A stretch of DNA of 64,000 nucleotides, from NCBI RefSeq assembly GCF_003857035.1, contig NZ_QGSY01000275.1:1-64000 (forward strand), written 5' to 3'. Below, piece after piece: positions 1 through 7,466 of the stretch. Made by a program: the position numbers and the translations under genes. Each line of letters starts with the position of its first letter. Position 1 is the stretch's first letter. The notes under the pieces are model-generated. The model ran no database searches, was not told the origin of the DNA, and saw only the letters and a list, made by a program, of their open reading frames with translations. The stretch comes from Micromonospora arida (GTDB taxonomy: Bacteria; Actinomycetota; Actinomycetes; Mycobacteriales; Micromonosporaceae).

Positions 1-13
1 CTATCGTTCTGGC

Positions 14-511
14 GTGCAGATCCGTTTTGACGTCCCCGCCGATCCCGCCTACCCGAGCCGGGTGGCCGCGGCGCTCGGCAACGTCCGGCTACGCAGATTC
101 GGCTACATCGGAGCGGTCCTGACGGCGGTCGGGGTCATCGGTCTCGTCGTCTCGCGGGGGTTCGGGTGGGGCGAGCGGAGTTCGCCGCTGTGGACCGCGC
201 TGGTCGTGGCCGGCGTGCTGTCGATGCTGTACCGGCCGTGGGTGCTGGCGCGCGCCCGACGCCGTTCCGGTAGCTACGCCGTCGAGGGCGCCTACGACAT
301 CACCGAAGACAACATCATGATGCGCAGCGGCTCGGAGTCCGGCGGCATCGCCTGGGACGGGGTTGCCCAGGTGCGGGACGCCGGAGATTTCTGGGTCGTG
401 TACGTCGGCCGAATGCCGGCGACCGTGATCCCCCGCTGGCTGATGTCCGCCGAGGATGCCGAGACGTTGCGCGCCTACATGACCGAACGAGGGCTGCTGC
501 CCCGTCGCTGA
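14..511 (+). CDS. YcxB-like membrane protein
   Basis: A 165-residue protein with two predicted membrane spans near residues 29-50 and 57-78, followed by a soluble domain of about 80 residues. The tail (YDITEDNIMMRSGSESGGIAWDG, read as separate short motifs YDITEDN and GIAWDGV, and later VIPRWLMS) has the pattern of the YcxB-like C-terminal domain, a family of small two-helix membrane proteins of unknown role. The start is a GTG near the window edge, so a start further upstream cannot be excluded. Nothing about its neighbours suggests a function. Confidence 0.6.
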   Translation: MQIRFDVPADPAYPSRVAAALGNVRLRRFGYIGAVLTAVGVIGLVVSRGFGWGERSSPLWTALVVAGVLSMLYRPWVLARARRRSGSYAVEGAYDITEDNIMMRSGSESGGIAWDGVAQVRDAGDFWVVYVGRMPATVIPRWLMSAEDAETLRAYMTERGLLPRR

Positions 512-560
512 ACTCGGCTGCCGCACGCCGCCGAGGATCGGGTTACCGCGTCCTAGCCGG

Positions 561-1058
561 TCACGAGGGGGCGCCGAGGAGTACCTCGTACTGGTGGAGA
601 TCATCGTTGCTGCCGGTGTGCCGGAAGCCGGCACGTTCGAGGGTCCGCCGGGAGGCGACGTTGTCGCCGGTGGTCTCGGCGACAACGCGGGACAGCCCGT
701 GCGCGGTCGCGAGGTCGAGCAGGGCGGCGAGTGCCTCCGCCGCGTAGCCGTTTCCCCGGGCTGACGGGGCGAGGCCGTAACCGACCTCGATGCGTCCGTT
801 CTCCGACCGACCCTTGAAACCGATTCCTCCGATGGCCTTTCCGTCGGCGGTGCGGGTGATCCGGTAGTGCCCGAACGGACGTCGGTCGCCGTAGGCGGCG
901 GCGGCGGCGAGAAAGCCCCGCACGCCGAGGACGTCGCCGTCGAAAGGGAAGTCCTCGGCCCAGTCGTCCCCGGCCCCGGCGCGTCGCCCGACGATGCGTT
1001 CACCCTCTGCGGTGTCGATGGGGTGCAGGCGCAGTCGCGGCGTACGAAGCTCGGTCAC
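561..1058 (-). CDS. GNAT family N-acetyltransferase
   Basis: A probable RimJ/RimL-type acetyltransferase of 165 residues that would transfer an acetyl group from acetyl-CoA to an amine; the substrate is unknown. The N-terminus TELRTPRLRLHPI is the classic opening of this subfamily. The acetyl-CoA loop reads ARGNGYAAEAL near residue 117, and the C-terminal SRRTLERAGF motif matches the last beta-alpha unit. I chose the GTG at 1058 because the sequence upstream of it (12 residues to 1094) lacks family similarity. The gene ends close to the convergent YcxB-like gene. Confidence 0.85.
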   Translation of the reverse strand: MTELRTPRLRLHPIDTAEGERIVGRRAGAGDDWAEDFPFDGDVLGVRGFLAAAAAYGDRRPFGHYRITRTADGKAIGGIGFKGRSENGRIEVGYGLAPSARGNGYAAEALAALLDLATAHGLSRVVAETTGDNVASRRTLERAGFRHTGSNDDLHQYEVLLGAPS

Positions 1059-1245
1059 GGGCAACAGCGAAGCAGCCCTCAGGAAACAGTACAAGCCGAT
1101 TTACGCGCCCGGCACAGGCCGGCTTCGCGGAATCGAACCTCCGTGTCGGCGTCCCAGCCCCTAATCGTCTGCGGCTACCTATCCTCGACGGAGATGCACC
1201 GATCCGAGTAATGGCCGTCGGCCCGACGGCTCACAGGAGGCCGTC

Positions 1246-1620
1246 ATGAGCACCAAGGATCGACCTGAGGGGATCAGCCCCACAGCTGTGGAGTCAGCAC
1301 CAGGGCTGTGGCGGATCGATCTGCAACGGCACGACCTCAGCATCCCCGGGCGAGAGGTCATTCAGACCCGGGTGGAGTTCACTCCGGATTCGCCACCGTT
1401 CAAGCATTTCCACCCCGGCGAGGAAATCATCTGCGTTCTGCAGGGAACGCTCGAATATCGGCTGGAGGGGCAGCCACCCGTGGTGTGCAATCCCGGCGAC
1501 GCGCTCACGGTCCCCTACGGTGTGCATCACCAGGCGCGCAATGTTGGCGAGGGTATCGCCGTCGAACTGGCCACGTACGTCGTCGAGAAGGGGAAACCAC
1601 TTCTCACCAAGGTGAAGTGA
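1246..1620 (+). CDS. Cupin domain-containing protein
   Basis: A single-domain cupin of 124 residues. The two conserved motifs are visible: FKHFHPGEEIICVLQG (metal-binding His and Glu) and NPGDALTVPYGVHHQARN. Small cupins of this kind bind a metal and may act as sensors, isomerases or quercetinase-like enzymes, but nothing here fixes a substrate. An AGGAGG ribosome site lies at 1235-1240, five bases before the ATG. It is the last complete host gene before the split VOC gene. Confidence 0.8.
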   Translation: MSTKDRPEGISPTAVESAPGLWRIDLQRHDLSIPGREVIQTRVEFTPDSPPFKHFHPGEEIICVLQGTLEYRLEGQPPVVCNPGDALTVPYGVHHQARNVGEGIAVELATYVVEKGKPLLTKVK

Positions 1621-1629
1621 GATCTCCAC

Positions 1630-1675
1630 GGGCGGCCGTTGATCGACGGGTGCGGCGCTCGCGCCAAGGCCGCCC
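1630..1675 (+). terminator. Possible terminator after cupin gene
   Basis: An 8-bp outer stem (1630-1637 with 1668-1675) encloses a second 5-bp stem with a two-base loop (1654-1658 with 1661-1665). It starts 10 bases after the cupin stop. There is no U-run, which is normal for actinomycete terminators. Confidence 0.35.
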
Positions 1676-1771
1676 GCCCTATCAATGCCAGCGCTTTACA
1701 CCAACCGCCCAGTGCCAGGAGCACGGGGGTACGGGGAACAGCGGCGGCGGCACGAACCTTAAAGTGAACGG

Positions 1772-1983
1772 ATGTCGGTCAAGCAGTTCCAAGTGACTTT
1801 CGACTGCGCCGAGCCTGTGCGCGTCGGTCGTTTCTGGTGTGAGGTGTTGGGGTACGTCCCGCCGCCACCCCCGGAGGGGGTCGCCACCTGGGACGATGTC
1901 AGTTCCGAGCAGGGTTCGTGGTTCGCGGGCAGTGACCCTTCGGGGGTGGGTCCGCGGCTGTATTTCCAGCGGGTGCCCGAGGG
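1772..1983 (+). pseudogene. 5' half of a VOC (glyoxalase-like) gene, split by element insertion
   Basis: The first about 70 residues of a VOC-superfamily protein, with typical opening QFQVTFDCAEPVRVGRFWCE and VGPRLYFQRVPEG. After PEGK the reading leaves family similarity in this frame and stops at 2026. The missing C-terminal half (KIVKNRVHLDVRV onwards to GNEFCLD) is encoded at 21607-21821 in the same strand and phase. Joining the pieces at the shared PEG codons gives a plausible full VOC protein of about 144 residues. I infer that insertion of the neighbouring element separated the halves. See the findings for a competing reading of the left junction. Confidence 0.75.
1974..1983 (+). other. 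Putative attL core
   Basis: The word TGCCCGAGGG occurs here and at 21607-21616, in both places inside the PEG codons of the VOC gene halves. Flanking bases also partly agree (GG before, AAAA one base after). Large serine recombinases cross over at a short core of this sort. Distance between the copies is 19,633 bp. Confidence 0.6.
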
Positions 1984-2068
1984 GAAAACTGGTGAACCAA
2001 GAACCGGTCGCCCGGATGCATCTTGACGTCATGTCCACCGACCGGAGTCGCGATGACGCGGTTCCCCG

Positions 2069-2464
2069 GTGAGCGGACGAGTAGCCCGGCGTCGTCCGCG
2101 ATCGCCCCGGCCGACCGGGCCGCCGAGGCAAACGGGGGCACCCCGGGCGGCGCGGGCCAGCCTGCTCCGGGCGGGATCGGCGACCCGGGCGGCCGGGGCG
2201 GCGGGGTCGGTCGGCATCCGCGCCGTGGCGCACCTGATACCGGCGGCGCGGGCGGCCCGCGCGAGCCTCGCCACCAAGGGCCGGTCACTGTCGCGGGACA
2301 ACCTCGCGGACGCTATGCGCGACGACGGGCACGGCGTGTCCAACGCACGCGCGTCACTCCTACTCAAGATCCTCAAGGCAGAGCACGACGTGACTACCAT
2401 CGGCCCGGTGTCCGTCCGGCCCCGTCGGCAAGAGCCGGAACCGCTGTCGGAGGTGGTGGCGTAG
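2069..2464 (+). pseudogene. C-terminal remnant of a DUF2637/SpdB-like transfer protein
   Basis: The last 50 residues (AHLIPAARAARASLATKG, then SRDNLADAMRDDGHGVSNAR and LLLKILKAE) match the DNA-binding-like tail of DUF2637 (SpdB-type) proteins, which act in plasmid or AICE spreading in mycelial actinomycetes. The membrane-spanning N-terminal half of the family is absent: upstream sequence is Pro/Arg/Ala-rich and runs straight into the left junction at 1984. I therefore call it a truncated remnant. An ATG-less GTG start at 2069 keeps the frame open, so a short product is possible. Confidence 0.6.
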
Positions 2465-2549
2465 CGTCGGCCGTGAGGCGTCGATAGCGAGGGGCCCCAC
2501 TGGCCCGTCAACGGTCCGCCGCCAACGCGGAGGATCGCGCAGGGGAACG

Positions 2550-2600
2550 CAACGACACCGGGGGTGCCACCGAGATCCGGTGGCACCCCCGGTGTCGTTG
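2550..2600 (+). terminator. Strong hairpin terminator
   Basis: A perfect 23-bp stem (2550-2572 with 2578-2600) with a five-base loop AGATC. It follows the DUF2637 remnant by 85 bases and precedes the HAD gene by 44 bases on the same strand, so it probably insulates the cargo genes from transcription entering from the left junction. Confidence 0.75.
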
Positions 2601-2644
2601 TCCATGATCGCGGAAGCCTTTGCGTCGCCAGGTACGTTGGTTTG

Positions 2645-3328
2645 GTGACCGCGCGCACTGCCGTCCCGGACGGCAAGACCTACGAGGCCCTGATCTTCGA
2701 CTGGGATGGCACCCTGGTCGACTCCCGCGACGTCTGCTTCGGTGCCCTCGCTCGTGCGATGGGTGATGCGGGGGTCAAGCTCGACCCGGATTGGTACTGG
2801 CCGCGCCAGGCGATTGCCTCGCCGGACATGCTGATCGTGTGGGAGCAGGAGTTCGGGCCGCTGCCCGAGCCGATTGACGAGATCATCGGCAGGTGTCGCT
2901 TTTACGTGCAGGCTGCTGCTCCTGACCTGAAAGTAGTCGAGGAGATCGCGCGGGTGGCTCGTGCTGCGCGGCGTCGCGGTCAGCGGCTTGGCATCGGCTC
3001 GAACGCGTCCACGAATACCGTGTGGGCAGGGCTGGAAGCCACGGGTCTTGATGCCCTGTTCGATGTTGTCGTGACGTGGAGCGATGTTCCGCAGGGCAGA
3101 GGTAAACCTGAGCCGGACATCTTCCTACTGGTGGCACAGCGACTCGGTGCCGATCCGGCCCGCTGCTTGGTGTACGAAGACGCCGAAGTGGGAGTCACGG
3201 CGGCCCTCTCGGCTGGCATGACGGCCTACAACGTGCAGACCGGTGTTCTCCACAGGCCGGTTGGCAGTCCGATCAGTGCCGCTCCGGTACATCGGCCCGC
3301 GTTCGCGGCACCAAGCTTGGCTGATTGA
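2645..3328 (+). CDS. HAD superfamily hydrolase (subfamily IA)
   Basis: A 227-residue phosphatase-like protein. Motif I is FDWDGTLVDS near residue 19, with the nucleophile and general-acid aspartates; motif II lies around LGIGSNAS; motif III and IV are GKPEPDIF and YEDAEVGV. Family members hydrolyse small phosphate esters such as sugar phosphates or phosphoglycolate; the substrate here is unknown. The GTG at 2645 is chosen because the longer open frame from 2564 runs back through the terminator stem. It is followed after 33 bases by the NAD(P)H-hydrate repair gene, so the two may form a metabolite-repair pair, which would be unusual cargo for an integrative element. Confidence 0.85.
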   Translation: MTARTAVPDGKTYEALIFDWDGTLVDSRDVCFGALARAMGDAGVKLDPDWYWPRQAIASPDMLIVWEQEFGPLPEPIDEIIGRCRFYVQAAAPDLKVVEEIARVARAARRRGQRLGIGSNASTNTVWAGLEATGLDALFDVVVTWSDVPQGRGKPEPDIFLLVAQRLGADPARCLVYEDAEVGVTAALSAGMTAYNVQTGVLHRPVGSPISAAPVHRPAFAAPSLAD

Positions 3329-3361
3329 TGAGCCTCGCTCGCTGTATGGAATCCTTGCGTA

Positions 3362-4918
3362 ATGCGTTCTGTGGACGAGGTTCTGGCGGCTTTTTGCGCT
3401 GACGACATCCGGGCCGCTGAGCTGCCGGTCCTGGCTCGCCTGCCCGAGGGCGGCTTGATGGACAGGGCCGCTGCGGCACTCAACTCGGTGTGTGCCCGGA
3501 TACTGCGGGAGAACAGCGGTGGAGTCTACGGCCGCCGTGTCGTGATGCTGGTTGGTAGCGGCAACAACGGAGGCGACGCGCTTCTTGCCGGTGCTCGTCT
3601 TCAGCGTGGCGGTGCGCAGGTCACCGCCGCAATGGTCGGAGGCCACGCCTATGAGCGTGGTCTCCGAGCGTTCGTCGGTGCTGGCGGCCGAGTCATAGAT
3701 GCACGGGAACCCGCAGGTGAAGACCGGGTAAGCCGCCTTCTCGAACGAGCAGAACTCGTGCTCGATGGGATTGTTGGCATAAGTGGTCGGCCTGGCCTGA
3801 GCGGGGTGTCGAAGCGACTGGCAGCGGCGGTTCCACGCGCAGCTACGGTCGTCGCAGTGGACATGCCCAGCGGTCTTGACCCGGACACCGGCGAGATCCA
3901 TGGGGACTGCCTGGCCGCCGATGTGACCGTGTCCTTCGGCACGTTGAAGCCTTGTCTCCTCCTGCCACCAGCGGCCCACGTCGCTGGACGGCTCGTGCAC
4001 GTGCCGGTCGGCATTGACGAGGGTCTGCCGTCTCGGCCGTACGTGCGCCGGTTGACCGACGCCGGTGTGGCGGCGCGGTGGCCGGTGCCGAACCACGCCG
4101 GTCACAAGTACACGCGGGGTGTCCTCGGCGTGGTGGCGGGCTCGGACGCCTACCCCGGCGCGGCCGTGCTCGCCGTGCTGGGCGCGCAGCGGGCGGGCGT
4201 CGGGATCGTGAGGTTCATCGGCCCGCGCCAGGTGACGGACCACGTGCTTCGCGCCGTGCCGGAGGCGGTGCCTGGCAAGGGCCGCGTTCAGGCGTGGCTG
4301 TTGGGCTCGGGTGTCGAGTCGGACACCGACCAGGACGAGGCGATCGATCAAGCTCTGGCATCTGGCCTTCCATGCGTCGTGGACGCGGGGGCACTCGCGG
4401 CGTGCGTCAGGCAGCGGTCCGGTGGAGTTCGAGCCGCCGAGGCGGACACCGTACTGCTGACTCCGCACGCCGGCGAGGTCTCGCAGATGCTCGGGCAGTT
4501 GGGCACGCCGGTCCCGCGCAGCGAGGTTGAGGCTCGGCCGGCCTTCTACGCAACGCTGCTGGCCAAGCAGGTGGACGCGACGGTCCTGCTGAAGGGACCG
4601 ACAACGCTGGTTGCCAGTCCAGAGGGCTGGCTATCGAGTCAGAATGACGGGCCGTCGTGGTTGGCGACGGCGGGAACGGGCGACGTGCTGGCCGGGATCG
4701 CTGGCGCGCTCATGGCACAAGGGGTCGGGGCGATGGATGCTGGTGCGATGGCGGCCTTCGTCCATGGGCGGGCCGGTGCTCGGGCGTCGGCGGGCGGCCC
4801 CATCGCTGCGGGCGACGTCGCGGCGGCGACTCCGGCGGTCATCGCTGGCCTCCTGACGAGCCGCTCGTCCGGCACCGATGGCTGGATGCGAGGTCATCGT
4901 TTCAGTTCGCTGGGATGA
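3362..4918 (+). CDS. nnr: Bifunctional NAD(P)H-hydrate epimerase / ADP-dependent NAD(P)H-hydrate dehydratase
   Basis: A 518-residue fusion that repairs damaged NADH and NADPH: the YjeF-N domain epimerises the R and S hydrates and the ribokinase-like C-terminal domain dehydrates the S form using ADP or ATP. Epimerase motifs are VGSGNNGGDALLAGARL near residue 62, GIVGISGRPG and VDMPSGLDPDTGE. Dehydratase motifs are NHAGHKYTRGVLGVVAGS, LTPHAGEVSQML, LLKGPTTLV and ATAGTGDVLAGI. Length is normal for the fusion. Its 3' end overlaps the convergent XRE gene by 17 bp. Actinomycetes normally carry this enzyme on the chromosome, so this copy inside the element is probably a second one; that cannot be tested here. 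Confidence 0.9.
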   Translation: MRSVDEVLAAFCADDIRAAELPVLARLPEGGLMDRAAAALNSVCARILRENSGGVYGRRVVMLVGSGNNGGDALLAGARLQRGGAQVTAAMVGGHAYERGLRAFVGAGGRVIDAREPAGEDRVSRLLERAELVLDGIVGISGRPGLSGVSKRLAAAVPRAATVVAVDMPSGLDPDTGEIHGDCLAADVTVSFGTLKPCLLLPPAAHVAGRLVHVPVGIDEGLPSRPYVRRLTDAGVAARWPVPNHAGHKYTRGVLGVVAGSDAYPGAAVLAVLGAQRAGVGIVRFIGPRQVTDHVLRAVPEAVPGKGRVQAWLLGSGVESDTDQDEAIDQALASGLPCVVDAGALAACVRQRSGGVRAAEADTVLLTPHAGEVSQMLGQLGTPVPRSEVEARPAFYATLLAKQVDATVLLKGPTTLVASPEGWLSSQNDGPSWLATAGTGDVLAGIAGALMAQGVGAMDAGAMAAFVHGRAGARASAGGPIAAGDVAAATPAVIAGLLTSRSSGTDGWMRGHRFSSLG

Positions 4919-6131
4919 GGCCAACTCGTTGGGCGAGTGCGCGCACATGTGTCCGTGCTCTCGCCCTGTCCCGGAAGATCAGTTCACGCAGGAGTTCGCG
5001 CACCAGTGTCGAGTCCCGTACCTCCTCCTGCGAGATCTTCTCCGCGTCGAGCAGAACGAGGATTGCTGACTCGTCCTCGCCTCGGCGGACGAAGCCGCGA
5101 GCGGTGTTGATCAGCGCGGCGGCCCGACGCTCGACACTTGGTATGTCATCGATGTGTAGACGCGCGGAGTACTCGACGACGTCATCCGCCCGACCAAGTT
5201 CGGCGCTGATGGCCAGGCCATGGATGTCGACGTTGGCGGGACCGAAGGCGGTCCATGGATCGTAGTGACGGCCGATCGCGCGGGCGGCTTCCTCGGCGAC
5301 TCGGTGGAATGCCCACGCGCGCCCGTCGTCGTCGGACTGGGCGGCGCTGATGGACGCGGCTAGGTGAAGCATCCCGTAGTCGGCGAGCAGCTTCGGATCG
5401 GGCGCAGATTGATCAATGTGCGCCCTCAGTTCGTCGGCGGCGGCGAGGCACAGGCGGGTGGCCTCGTCTTGTTGCCCGGCCCGGCGATAGGACGCCGACA
5501 GCGCCCACGCCCCGATCGCGATCAAGTGGGGATCGTCGGCTTCGCGTGCGGCGTTCATGGCTCGGTCGGCGGCGATCCAGGCGAGGTCTCCGTCTGGGAT
5601 GTGGTGTAGCCACTGCCGGGCGACCTGGTACGTGCCAGCGAGGTTGCGGGCGGCCGAGCGGCGGTCCTCGGCGGCGCGGTAGGCGGCGACAGCGTCGACG
5701 ATCAGGCCGGGCAGCACGCCGCCCAGGATGGTGTGCGCGGTCGGCGAGCTGTGCCAAATCGTCCACGCCGCGATTACCCGTTCGCCGATGTTTGGCACGG
5801 GCTCGGCAACTCGGGGGAAGGCGGCGGGTGCCGCTGCCCGCATGATCGCTTCTCGGACGGCGGCTACCGCCTCGCCCGCGGGGCGAGGTCCGGGAACGAG
5901 GTTGTCCACGGAGCGGCCGATCAGGTCCTCGATCGTGCACTGCACGACCTGCGCGATCCGAAGCAGGTCGGTAAGCCGCTCCGCGTGTCTGCGGCCCTGC
6001 TCCACAGCCGACACCCACTGGACCGACTTGCCGATCCGTGACGCGAGTTCCTGCTGCGTGACCCCGGCGGCACGTCGGTGAGCAGCGATGTTCGCCCCGA
6101 TGCCGCGAATGAGGCTCGGCTCAATATCCAT
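4902..6131 (-). CDS. XRE family transcriptional regulator with TPR-like C-terminal domain
   Basis: About 409 residues. An HTH of the XRE/Cro type lies at residues 10-65 (ANIAAHRRAAGVTQQELA, IGKSVQWVSAVEQGRR). The rest is alpha-helical and repeat-like (AIGAWALSASYRRAGQQDEA, ARGFVRRGEDESAI), the arrangement seen in actinomycete regulators that sense a peptide or protein partner. I prefer the ATG at 6131; GTG codons at 6140 and 6137 would add three residues. It is divergent from the small-gene cluster that leads into the graspetide genes, which makes it the obvious candidate regulator of them. Confidence 0.8.
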   Translation of the reverse strand: MDIEPSLIRGIGANIAAHRRAAGVTQQELASRIGKSVQWVSAVEQGRRHAERLTDLLRIAQVVQCTIEDLIGRSVDNLVPGPRPAGEAVAAVREAIMRAAAPAAFPRVAEPVPNIGERVIAAWTIWHSSPTAHTILGGVLPGLIVDAVAAYRAAEDRRSAARNLAGTYQVARQWLHHIPDGDLAWIAADRAMNAAREADDPHLIAIGAWALSASYRRAGQQDEATRLCLAAADELRAHIDQSAPDPKLLADYGMLHLAASISAAQSDDDGRAWAFHRVAEEAARAIGRHYDPWTAFGPANVDIHGLAISAELGRADDVVEYSARLHIDDIPSVERRAAALINTARGFVRRGEDESAILVLLDAEKISQEEVRDSTLVRELLRELIFRDRARARTHVRALAQRVGLIPAN

Positions 6132-6327
6132 ATCCACCACATTCCATGACCATCACGATACGGACACTGCTACCGATGTAGTAGTTCCGGTGCGCGACAG
6201 CTCCATAACGTCAGGTCACATAGATCGACGCCGTAAATCGGCGGCAACCAAGGTGGTCGCCCTGGCCGGGCGTGACAGGAGCCTCCGTCCGGCTGGGTGC
6301 CCTCACGGTGAGAGGGGGGAACAAGAG
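6132..6327. promoter_or_regulatory. Divergent intergenic region between XRE regulator and small-gene cluster
   Basis: About 195 bp separate the regulator from the rightward genes. It contains a 12-bp dyad CTACCGATGTAG at 6170-6181 that could be an operator. It ends in a purine-rich stretch GAGAGGGGGGAACAAGAG just before an ATG at 6328. That ATG opens a 37-codon frame ending at 6441; I could not tell whether it is translated. No promoter hexamers are convincing. Confidence 0.35.
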
Positions 6328-6377
6328 ATGACAGAGATCGCCGGGAATGGAGCGGGCGCGGTCGACGCCAACGTTCG

Positions 6378-6527
6378 GTGGGCGATGCAGGCAGTGCGAA
6401 CTATTGCCCGATCGAGTGGCCGGAATGCAGCCGCTGCTTGAACTGTCACGCGCGGTTCCCCTGCGCTACCTACGGGTGGGCCTTCGACGTGGCTGGTCAA
6501 CGTCGGATGGAACGCCAGCCAGATTGA
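6378..6527 (+). CDS. Small Cys-rich protein (zinc-ribbon-like), 49 residues
   Basis: The frame opens at a GTG at 6378 and stops at 6527. The product contains YCPIEWPECSRCLNCHARFP followed by CATYGWAFD, that is, five cysteines with CxxC spacing, plus His. Such patterns usually bind one zinc ion. The similar CxxC...PC pattern recurs in the proteins at 6552, 7054 and 11548. The start is uncertain: a good ribosome site precedes the ATG at 6328, which is in a different frame and overlaps this one, so either a frameshift or translational coupling may be involved. Confidence 0.45.
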   Translation: MGDAGSANYCPIEWPECSRCLNCHARFPCATYGWAFDVAGQRRMERQPD

Positions 6528-6551
6528 CGCTCTGGATGCGAGGACAGGCCC

Positions 6552-6752
6552 ATGGTCGTGATCATCGAAGCTGATAAGGCGCACGCCGACGAGATCGCCG
6601 ACGCGCGGTCGGTCCTGCTGGTGCATCGGGCGGAGCCCGATGGGCTGTGCTGGGGATGCCATGAGGTGTCGTGCAGGTTCGCCTGGTTTCCGTGCCCGCA
6701 GGCTCGCTGGGCGCAACGGGTGCTCGCAGCGGACGGGGGTGATGGGCGGTGA
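6552..6752 (+). CDS. Small Cys-containing protein, 66 residues
   Basis: The product reads MVVIIEADKAHADEIADARS and then contains LCWGCHEVSCRFAWFPCPQA. The cysteine block has the CxxC...C...PC pattern shared with neighbouring small proteins and may bind zinc. The stop codon overlaps the GTG start of the next gene (GTGA at 6749-6752), which argues for real translation in an operon. Function unknown. Confidence 0.5.
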   Translation: MVVIIEADKAHADEIADARSVLLVHRAEPDGLCWGCHEVSCRFAWFPCPQARWAQRVLAADGGDGR

Positions 6753-7054
6753 AAGCCTTGAGCGCCAACGTGTTGACCGTGGCGAGCGTTCCGCGTCAGC
6801 GCATCTATGACGCGCTGCTCGCTGAGCCGGGGCGGGACTGGACGGTCAGCCAGCTCGCCGCGCTGCTGCACGACGTGTCGGTGGAGGCGGTGCGCACGAC
6901 GGTGCACCTGCTGCTCGGCGACCACCTGATGGAGATCGTGCCTCGCACCCGAGCCCTGACGGTGCGGTTGACCGGCGAGGGCCGGGCCACGGTCGCCGAG
7001 ATCCGGTCCCGGTGGGCATCAACCCAGACACCGCCTGGCGAAGGAGGATCGTGA
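6749..7054 (+). CDS. Winged-helix DNA-binding protein, 101 residues
   Basis: The segment RIYDALLAEPGRDWTVSQLA, followed by ALLHDVSVEAVRTTVHLLLG and DHLMEIVPRTRALTVRLT, has the helix-helix-helix-wing layout of small MarR/ArsR-like regulators. It would bind DNA as a dimer; ligand and targets are unknown. Starts overlap at both ends (GTGA with the previous gene, TGATG with the next) place it inside a tightly packed operon. It could be a local repressor or the element's recombination directionality factor, since such factors are often small winged-helix proteins; that second idea is speculation. Confidence 0.6.
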   Translation: MKALSANVLTVASVPRQRIYDALLAEPGRDWTVSQLAALLHDVSVEAVRTTVHLLLGDHLMEIVPRTRALTVRLTGEGRATVAEIRSRWASTQTPPGEGGS

Positions 7055-7356
7055 TGGCGACGGCGACCGTGCGGGCGTCGGTGAACGGCAGCGCCTTGCA
7101 TGGAGTGGAAGCGGCCCACAGCGTGATCGCTGCGCATCTGCGCTGCGATCGCGGCGGCCGGTGCCTTGCCTGCGGCGAGTTGGAGCCGTGCAGCCAGCGC
7201 AACACCGCGCACGTCGCGCTGTTCGGCCACGACCGGCAACTTCCCCGCAGGCGGCCCCTGCAACTGATCGGCCCCAACGGTGACTTCACAGCCGCCGACC
7301 GCACACCGTTTCACGCGTTCGGCGCTCCCGCCGATCGAGAGGCTTCCGGCCGTTGA
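7054..7356 (+). CDS. Small protein with CLACGELEPC motif, 100 residues
   Basis: Begins at the ATG overlapping the previous stop (TGATG). The middle of the protein has HLRCDRGGRCLACGELEPCS, a probable zinc-binding knuckle, and the C-terminal part is basic and proline-rich. I do not recognise the family. The gene closes the small-gene operon: a hairpin terminator follows at 7379. Confidence 0.5.
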   Translation: MATATVRASVNGSALHGVEAAHSVIAAHLRCDRGGRCLACGELEPCSQRNTAHVALFGHDRQLPRRRPLQLIGPNGDFTAADRTPFHAFGAPADREASGR

Positions 7357-7378
7357 CGCCTCGCCAAGGCGGCCGGAT

Positions 7379-7415
7379 GGTTGCCCGCGCGGAGCTGCGT
7401 ACCGCGCGGGCAACC
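7379..7415 (+). terminator. Hairpin terminator before graspetide precursor gene
   Basis: Perfect 14-bp stem (7379-7392 with 7402-7415) and a nine-base loop, 23 bases after the stop of the preceding small gene. It separates the regulatory small genes from the RiPP genes, so the latter may have their own promoter in the remaining 50 bases or depend on read-through. Confidence 0.65.
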
Positions 7416-7466
7416 CACAACCCCTAGTTCGATGCCGCCGACGTGGCGGCAGGAAGGACCACCGCG

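Noticed and set aside
89..1003. 304-codon reverse-strand open frame
   Set aside because: Arg/Pro/Thr-biased shadow covering two genes with clear family similarity on other frames.
1110..1180. tRNA- or tmRNA-like T-loop on the reverse strand (GGTTCGATTCC at 1129-1139)
   Set aside because: The flanking bases do not form a full T-stem, no acceptor stem or CCA is present and no anticodon arm folds; probably chance or a very old remnant.
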